A DNA stretch of 64,000 nt, from assembly GCF_013377495.2 (NCBI RefSeq), contig NC_066371.1, forward strand, positions 11,303,501-11,367,500, written 5' to 3'. This stretch comes from Cygnus atratus. Taxonomy: Eukaryota > Chordata > Aves > Anseriformes > Anatidae. Position 1 is the first letter of the stretch. Every line of letters starts with the position of its first letter. Under the pieces are notes generated by a model. It worked only from the letters and a program-made list of their open reading frames with translations. It searched no databases and was not told where the DNA came from. Below, piece after piece: positions 57,311 to 64,000 of this stretch. The position numbers were made by a program, and so were the translations under genes.

Positions 57311-59657
57311 AAGCAGAGATTAATCATGCCCTCTCTGAGAGGAAGCTTTTACGCCACATCTGCTCTTGGCAGCATGGAGAGAAGGGAGCTGCCCACGAGG
57401 ATGTCCATGACCCGCACTGCTCAGATTCCCTTCCCGCCCAGCTTTGAAGTTAACATCCTACCTTAACCCCTTGGGTCCAGGCTGGGAAATGCTGCTGGAG
57501 TCAGCATCCCGGGGGCTGGATAAAGCAGTGGGGCCACCCCAGCAGGACAGGGGTAAGGCGTGCATGGAGGGAGTAGTATGGGAGCGTGGGAGAGCAGATT
57601 CAATTGATGCTTGCTGCTCTTAGCACAGGCCAGGAGAGGAGATGGTGGCCTGAACAACAAGGGCTGCAGAATGTGTCTTCTGCTCCCTCCAGGGATATCT
57701 CACCCCCAGCCATGTCCCCTGCTGAGCCTCCCCCAGCTCACCATAAATCTCTGCATTGAAACAGCCTCCAGCACCTGGCTAACAGCCCATTTGCACCCAT
57801 TTTCAAACTCAAGCTGAGTCTCCAAGGCTGACCAAAGCTTTAGAAGAGTCTAAGTATAACTCGTAAGCAGAGCCCATAACCCTCGGTTACAAGACAGCGG
57901 ACACACAGGAAACTTAAGGAAGGCAATACCTATTTTAGCTGTGAAATACAAATCCACTCCCTGTCTGTGCCAAGGCTGGAAGAGATCTCCGTATGGGTAA
58001 GCTTAGCAGCGATGTGCAGGCCAAACACCAGCACACGGGATGTAGACAGGCACACTGCAGCCCTGTCCACCACCAGACACACGACACAGCTCTTCCTGAG
58101 CACAAGGGGATGCTCTGAGTGCAAGGCACAGACAGCACCAAGAGCAGGCAGCTCCAGTGACCCAACATGCTCAAGCTCACACCTACATCACAAATTGCAC
58201 ATACCCAGGGGGGTCACAGGCACAACTTGGCTGTATTTATAAATGCAACCTCAAGCAAATGCTTCCTAGAGTCTTCAGTGGCTGTGCACCACCCATGAGG
58301 TTGCTTGGCTTCACCTGCAGACCTGTGCGATGTGCTGGCTGGCACTTTGCTGGGCCTGGAGTCAGCCTTGCCTCCAGGGAGGACGTAACAGCAGCTGAAT
58401 TACCTGTGGTGTCTCGGATGTCTCCCATGCAAATCGTAAGCTGGGCTGGCTGTACCTTGCTCGCAATATCCCCCTGAAATGACAGCTTGAAGGTGACACA
58501 GCTACAGGTTTTCAGAACACATGTTCTGTTAGAGAAAGACATTAATAATGTCCTGGAGTCAGAAAGGTGTTGTCCTTAGCTTCAGAAACACATCGGCAAT
58601 GTTAACTGGAAAGCAGTTCCTCCTCTCACCTTCTCCCAAAAGGGATCTCTTGGCACTCGGTGTCTATTCGGTAGATCTGTGTTTAATTTAAACAGCCACT
58701 GGAGGCAACTGCCATCCCACACGTTATTACTGCAGCTGGAGAGTGGCTGATTGGTAGCTAAGTTAAGAGAAAGAAAAAATCCAAAGCCTTGAAGTCATGA
58801 GCAAGGCAGAACAAAAATGGCACTCTAAGAGATTTCAGGAGAAAACTTCCATCATTTATGGATGCAGGGGCAAAAATACTATCTGCACCCTCACTTTAGA
58901 AACTGGTTGGTAAAGGGAAACAGTAGGACAGGGTTGTCCTCTGAGCTTCTCTTGTGCTCATCCACTGCTACAAGAGCATTTTGGTGTGTGGGTTACAACC
59001 ATCGGGGCACTAAGCGACTCCAGTGTGACTCTATTTGGACCCCTACCAGGGTCATCTTAGATGAAGTGAGACCTGACAGCTCGGCTCCTCCATGCCCAGC
59101 TGTCTTGGGGGGGGTGAAAACTTCTTGCTGTTTATACCAGCAGGGCTCCTGTGCTGAGTTCAGGCAGCACTTAATGAGGAAGCTTTTTGGACTTTGTCAA
59201 TTTAAAAAACAGCACTTCTAAATAGAGTATTGATGTCCCACACGTAACTGTACACTTCTGCCACATCTGGAGAGTAGCTGCAGCTCTCTGACAAAAAGAA
59301 GAGTCGAGCACAGGACAGCATGGCTACTTAGCTGGTAGCTGGCTGGCACCTTGGCAGCTTTCAGAGTAAAGAAGTGCAGATCATTCATCCTTCCTGTTCT
59401 TCCTGCCTCTTGAGAGGCAGTTCAGGAAATCAAGCCAGCGTCACTTTGCCTTCAGATGGCTTTCTTTACAAAATGGCTAGAAAATACACATGGCATTCCA
59501 ATAGGTGAAAGCTTATTTTCTGCAGAATTTGGCATGATGCCCCACTGCCTGTTGGCTCAAGTCAGCCCCTGTGTAACTCCAAAAGTTACAGTGCCCTGTA
59601 GCTCAAGAGCAAAGGTTTTCCATGAACCTTGCAGATACTGGTATTCAGCCAGAAAGC
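57311..59657. other. unique non-coding sequence
   Basis: No supported gene. A small palindrome CAGAACA-CA-TGTTCTG lies at 58513-58528. Confidence 0.45.
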
Positions 59658-59718
59658 AGCAACAACAACAGTAACAACAACCAAAAAACCACAAACGAAT
59701 GAACAAACAAAAAAAAAG
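59658..59718 (+). repeat. (CAA)n A-rich imperfect microsatellite
   Basis: CAACAACAACAGTAACAACA followed by ACAAACGAATGAACAAAC and an A-run. Confidence 0.85.
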
Positions 59719-59832
59719 ACCCCTCACTGTGGGCACACAGACTGGATTAAAAACCAGTGGAGCTGTGCAATTACAGGAGATTTTTTTAACCCAGAGGGAA
59801 AATATGTTTTCTTTGTTGATTAAGTTCTTTCC

Positions 59833-59850
59833 AAAAAAAAAAAAAAAAAA
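59833..59850 (+). repeat. poly(A) run, 18 nt
   Basis: Uninterrupted A-run after TTCTTTCC. Confidence 0.88.
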
Positions 59851-60486
59851 GGAAGAAAGCAATGCAGCTACCAGAGCTAAGGTAGTAAGTCATAGCAAAT
59901 AATGTATTTCTCCTGTTCAGGAATGATCTCCCAGCTGTTTACAGTTTTCTACAAGCTATTGCTAGTATAAACTATTCTCACAGTATTTTCTACAAATAAT
60001 TTTTGGACAACAGACAGTTTCTCAAAAAAAATCTCAAGGACTCAGAATACCCAAGCTTCACATCATTGATTCTGCTTTGGTTCTGAATGGGCTTGTAATG
60101 AGATGGCTGGAGTGAATTGTTGATGTTTTAGCATTTCAAAGTCATCACCTTCCCAGATCCAGTTATTCCCAGAGATGTTCTGGGCAGTATGTGTGTGTGG
60201 CTTGTCAAGGCTTTACCTTTATTTAGCCTGGACTAGGTTATGAGGAAGGCATCACCATGGACCCATCTCCCCCATCACTGTTCTATGCCTCTTCCAAACA
60301 TCATCACATACAACACAGAAAAAGTGAGTCATCATAGCTGTGTAGAAAAGAAAGCTCAAGAACACACTGAGGATCTCAGTGCTGTGATACTGACGCTTCA
60401 GATGTTGAGTGCCCAAGCCATGAATAATAAAAGTGACCTGATGTAAATGAGGTGTTCGGTGCACGTTCATCTATTCTTGCCTAATG
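59851..60486. other. unique non-coding sequence
   Basis: Mostly AT-rich text without identifiable features. Confidence 0.5.
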
Positions 60487-60514
60487 GCGACCGCCAGACT
60501 TTTTCTACGGTCGC
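60487..60514. repeat. CpG-bearing hairpin, 7-bp perfect arms
   Basis: GCGACCG (60487-60493) is the exact reverse complement of CGGTCGC (60508-60514) around a 14-nt loop with a T5 run. The arms hold four CpG-strand positions in a CpG-poor neighbourhood. Confidence 0.85.
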
Positions 60515-60764
60515 TGCAGAGAGAGAAATGTTCAGAGAGGGCTTGATCCCACCTGGGGCATTTAAAGAAGGCTAAAATCCATTGCTTTCTGGAAGTGAAG
60601 CAAAGGAACAAAGTTCATCTGCTTAGCTTAGGCTAGACACCTAGTCGCAGGTAATTAGCTTTGAGGGATATTGAATCTGCCTGCAGGAGAGGTCCTTACA
60701 ACAGACAGAGCCGGACACTGAACTTACTGCTTCTGGGGGTGGAATGATCAGCGCTGGAGGCTTG
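60515..60764. other. unique non-coding sequence
   Basis: Nothing identifiable. Confidence 0.5.
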
Positions 60765-60842
60765 TAAGAAATTAGAAACCCGGCTGATCCAGGCTTGAGG
60801 CAGATGACCTCTGAAGGCCCCTTCAAGCCCTGTTCTCCATAC
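60765..60842 (+). repeat. CR1-type LINE 3' end fragment, sense
   Basis: GCTTGAGGCAGATGACCTCT and GAAGGCCCCTTCAAGCCCTG then TTCTCCAT match the avian CR1 tail 'ggactagatgacctctgaaggtcccttccaaccc..attctat'. Only the terminal segment is present, as is usual for 5'-truncated CR1 copies. The terminal short repeats are lost. Confidence 0.58.
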
Positions 60843-62747
60843 CTGAATTTCATCAGAAATCTGTAAACCAGATTCTGCTAAGGCCATTCCAAAATCACAC
60901 TAGAAAAAGCTACGTGTTGCATATTTTTGGCTGCCTTTTAACACCAGAGAGGAACTAGCCACAGGAAACAAATGTTCACCGGAGAAGTCCATTCTTTACA
61001 GGTCACAATTTAGGAAACACTGCTTTATGCTACTCTCAGAAGCAACCCAGAAGAGAAATGAGGCAATTAAGTTATCACATCAACAAATACCAACAGAAGA
61101 GGCTTGCATGTGTCAAAGAAATCTCCTGCAATTCTTTACATGGCTGGGACAAACGTGTTGGGGTGAATGACAAAAACCCTTTGTGCTCCAGCTGCAGCAT
61201 CAGCCGTGCCCACTGCCGCTTGGTGTCTCAGTGGGGAAGTGTGCAGGCAACATATCACATCCCAGATGTCAAGGTGCATCTGCATGAATTCCTAAAATGA
61301 CATGTGTTCTTTAGCCCAGAGCTTGGCTCCAGGCTAAGAGCTAAATTTGATGTTCTCTGAGGCTAAAACTTCTTCAAAAACCATTCTAGCTTAATTAGGG
61401 AAGGGAAATTTTGGCTGCACATTCTGTAAAGGGAGATTGGCTTGGGGAATGGTATGAAAGTCGTGGTTTTTTGCAAGAGCAAAGAGAAAGAACAGGCTCA
61501 TTTCTAAAAGCACTGCACCTAAGAACTTCAGAAAAGCACAGAACTTCACTGAAATATAATGAAAGGCACTGCCTAAAAGCAGAACATCTCCCTTGGCTCA
61601 GCATATCCTCTCCCAGAGGCACCACATCATTCCTGCTGCTCACAAAACAGCTTCTGTCTCCTTTTAATAGTTTTATTTTTAGACTTCTCTCATATTTAAT
61701 TCTTTCTCTTTCCTTATGTAAAGTTCTTGGAAGGGCTGCAGTGTCAAACAATAATTACATCAGAGAAAATTTAGAATCCACAGTGTTGAAACAAGTCTCT
61801 GCTCTTGACAAGTGAATGAATGTAGGAAGTGAGGGGAAGCAGTTTTATCAAGGAGAGCACCCAGCCAGCAATGTAACAGCATCTCTCGTGGGCTGGGGAC
61901 ACCCACTTTCAGAAGTCAGCAATCTCAGCTTGGAGCACATCAGTACATGCCTGGAATTCAGCTGGCCTGAGACCTGGATGCACATTCATGCAGTGCTACC
62001 AGCACATACATCCCTCTCCCCATGAACAACCTCGAGGCAGGATTAAAATACAGATTTGCCATCCTTTTAACACCCCTGGATCAGCTAAATTGCACATGCC
62101 TATAGACCTAGCTTCACCTCAGCTAAGGAACAAGCATTTCCCAATGCCAGGGTGCACCTCTGTGCCTCCTGTTTGTCCATGTACAGCAGAAGTGGGAGAA
62201 GACACAGACCTATTATCCACTTCCCCCAGCCTGTGTTTCTGAAGATACAGGTACCTACCCAAAACTGGGTTCCAATACCTTTATAAATTACACCACCACC
62301 ACCCCATATGTGCTACATATCTGCTGGCAATTAAATTGTGTTGCAACTCAGCCCAATAAAACACTGAATCTTGGATATGCCAATATTGCCACTGCCAGGG
62401 CTTTAAAGGAAGCCCATGGAGACAGTCTGCAAGTTCCTGGCTTGCATTTTACAAGTAACCAGAGAAGGGTGAATTTGATCCTCCATCCATGGAGAAAATT
62501 AGTGATGAAAGAGCTATGGGCAAAAAAAAAAAGTTAGGGAAAGACCAGGAAAAAAGTTTTCCCTCTCAAAGAGAGCATGAACAACCTTGCAGAGAACTCC
62601 AAGTAGGCTCCATATAGAAATACTGACAGGTATCAGTGGGCCTATCTGTCATGCAATGTCTAAAATCAGGTTGTGGTGAAGAGTAGGTGTATAGAGTGAG
62701 CTCACACATACTATGTACAAGTTTTCTAGGGATAACATGTTTATAGC
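60843..62747. other. unique non-coding sequence
   Basis: No supported gene. Overlapping frames near 61395-61815 are antisense to each other. Confidence 0.45.
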
Positions 62748-62775
62748 ATATATATAAATATATATATATATTTTT
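62748..62775. repeat. (AT)n microsatellite
   Basis: ATATATATAAATATATATAT followed by a T-run. Confidence 0.88.
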
Positions 62776-63540
62776 CCCATATGGGTTCCCAGCTGGACTT
62801 CTTTGATGCCTTGGAAGACCAACTTGCTAAAATCATCGATGACAAAATCAGGATTCTCCTAATTAGATGTAACCTTTGAAGAGAACTGTTGAAAGCTGAG
62901 AGCTCACCCACTTCTGCGGGCTTACCACTGCCTGACAGGAGGACACCTGGATATTTGTATTTTCATTTGTTTCCTTTTATCTCATGTTAGAAATACCAAG
63001 ATGAAGGAAAAAGAGGCTCACAGAAAAGAAGGAGGACAAACCTGTGAAATCTACGTTAGTCATCCCACAGCTTCAGCTCCAGCAAGAATCCTCTGTCCAG
63101 CATTTGAGATACTTCACTTTGCTTTTTCCTGCTTCACCTCATGCGCACAATCACGGCTCCTGTCCTTGCAGTCGTTCACTCCTCCTGCTGAGCAGAGCCT
63201 CTGAGGGCCCAGGCTGTCAGAAGAGTTTACAGCATGAGCAAGCTATCCCAAGGTGTAAGGTAGGTGGCTTCCTGGGAAAACTGAAAACAAAATCCAAAGT
63301 TGAAGAGAGCTTAAAAAAAAAAAAAGCTTTAAATTTCTTCTATTTCTCTACAAACAGTTTTTGGTTGGTTGGTTTTTTGACACTCAGTTTTAGTAGAGCC
63401 ACAGAAAAAAGGTACTAAGACCCCGTGAAGTCATGTGGGCTTCAAGCACTTGTCTCCCATAGCCTCCTTCAAAACTCCCAATCATAAACAACAGAAGGAC
63501 AAACTCCAGCATATTTTGCTCATTCATCTGCCTTCTTTAT
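62776..63540. other. unique non-coding sequence
   Basis: A short A-run lies at about 63313-63324. The 124-codon frame at 63044-63418 is unsupported. Confidence 0.45.
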
Positions 63541-63612
63541 TTTTCTTGTGTGTGTGTTTGGTTTTGTGTGTGTGTTTGTTTTGTTTTGCTGGTTTCTTTT
63601 TTTTTTTTTTTA
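63541..63612. repeat. (TG)n and T-rich simple repeats
   Basis: TTGTGTGTGTGTTTGG, TTTTGTGTGTGTGTTTG and TTTTGTTTTG, ending in a T-run that begins around 63597. Confidence 0.88.
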
Positions 63613-63789
63613 AGTAACATATAGTTTTTCTTCTGGGATTCGAAGCCTGATTTTTTAGTAATTACACAAAATAAACCATGTAGGGATTTTTATGATCTGC
63701 TTTAAATGTAGAGTTTTGAAAAGTAGACAATGAAATTATTATTATTTTGTTTCACAGCGGTTCTAAAGCACAGGGGAAAAAGACACTAT
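63613..63789. other. AT-rich non-coding sequence
   Basis: GAAATTATTATTATTTTG near 63730 is a short (ATT)n. No gene seen. Confidence 0.45.
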
Positions 63790-64000
63790 TATTTGTATAT
63801 TTGGCTTTCAATTGCTGTGACAAAGCAAATAACAGCTCTGGTCTTGGTTCACAATTGAGCTAATTGGTAACACCTCAAATTGTACATCCTAAAAACTCCT
63901 AATTAGCAGCTAAGCACAGGATGAACTAGGTAGCATTGGCTCCTTTGTGCTGTAAAAGACCTGTGCATTCATAGCAGACAGCTGGACTTAAGGTCCCAAA
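63790..64000. promoter_or_regulatory. AT-rich conserved-looking block
   Basis: CTTTCAATTGCTGTGAC, CAATTGAGCTAATTGG, CTCCTAATTAGCAGC and repeated ACAAAG/ACAATT words give paired homeodomain and SOX-like sites. It runs to the window edge. Inferred. Confidence 0.3.

Noticed and set aside
63630..63652. B-box-like GGCTTCGAATCCC on the minus strand
   Set aside because: No A-box, anticodon arm or acceptor pairing exists upstream, and the surrounding text is plain AT-rich DNA, so it is a chance match.
1..64000. CRISPR arrays, integrases, bacterial operons, rRNA, complete endogenous virus
   Set aside because: No regular direct-repeat/spacer structure, no long uninterrupted coding strands and no paired LTRs were seen. 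The sequence is eukaryotic non-coding DNA.

Overview
The window reads as nuclear DNA of a bird or another sauropsid reptile. It is almost entirely non-coding: intergenic, or the inside of very long introns. The evidence is a decayed CR1-family LINE tail in each orientation, four worn MIR-like SINE relics, few interspersed repeats overall, moderate base composition, A-rich simple repeats, and a vertebrate-type nuclear tRNA-Leu gene with its RNA polymerase III terminator. I see no bacterial operon structure, rRNA, integrase, CRISPR array, viral gene set or complete protein-coding gene. Most open frames are short and shared between both strands, as expected by chance. The species call is an inference.

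The one certain gene is tRNA-Leu (anticodon TAA) at 55301-55382 on the minus strand. It has complete acceptor, D, anticodon, long variable and T arms, and a T7 terminator 10 nt downstream. Two tRNA-like relics lie in the same orientation on either side of it (T-arm near 55034-55052; worn Leu-like body near 56121-56199). They suggest an old local cluster or repeated retroposition.

Layout. 1-9 kb: mostly unique sequence, with AT-rich conserved-looking blocks (1780-2090, 4190-4930) and a possible 90-nt cassette exon at 2467-2556. 9-20 kb: two MIR-like relics, a 10-bp and a 14-bp inverted repeat, simple repeats, and a possible terminal exon at 17094-17239. 20-33 kb: unique sequence, conserved-looking blocks near 24.2, 26.2 and 29.3 kb, a possible 111-nt minus-strand exon at 25867-25977, and an old CR1 tail at 32.3 kb. 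33-45 kb: homeodomain-site-rich blocks at 34.3, 36.2 and 44.3 kb, a purine-rich tract at 40.5 kb, and a CpG-retaining segment at 43.1 kb. 45-55 kb: the best MIR-like relic (49.6 kb), a conserved-looking block with a perfect 10-bp-arm palindrome (50.6 kb) beside a possible 153-nt exon, and two AT-rich blocks (53.2 and 54.3 kb). 55-64 kb: the tRNA cluster in a GC-richer neighbourhood, then unique sequence with a CR1 tail at 60.8 kb and simple repeats.

The overall picture is a gene-poor region with many short AT-rich blocks full of TAATTA/ATTA, SOX-like and POU-like words. That is typical of enhancer-rich flanks or introns of developmental genes. I cannot name the target gene, and conservation cannot be tested from a single sequence. 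The four candidate exons rest only on splice-site consensus plus an open frame and are tentative.
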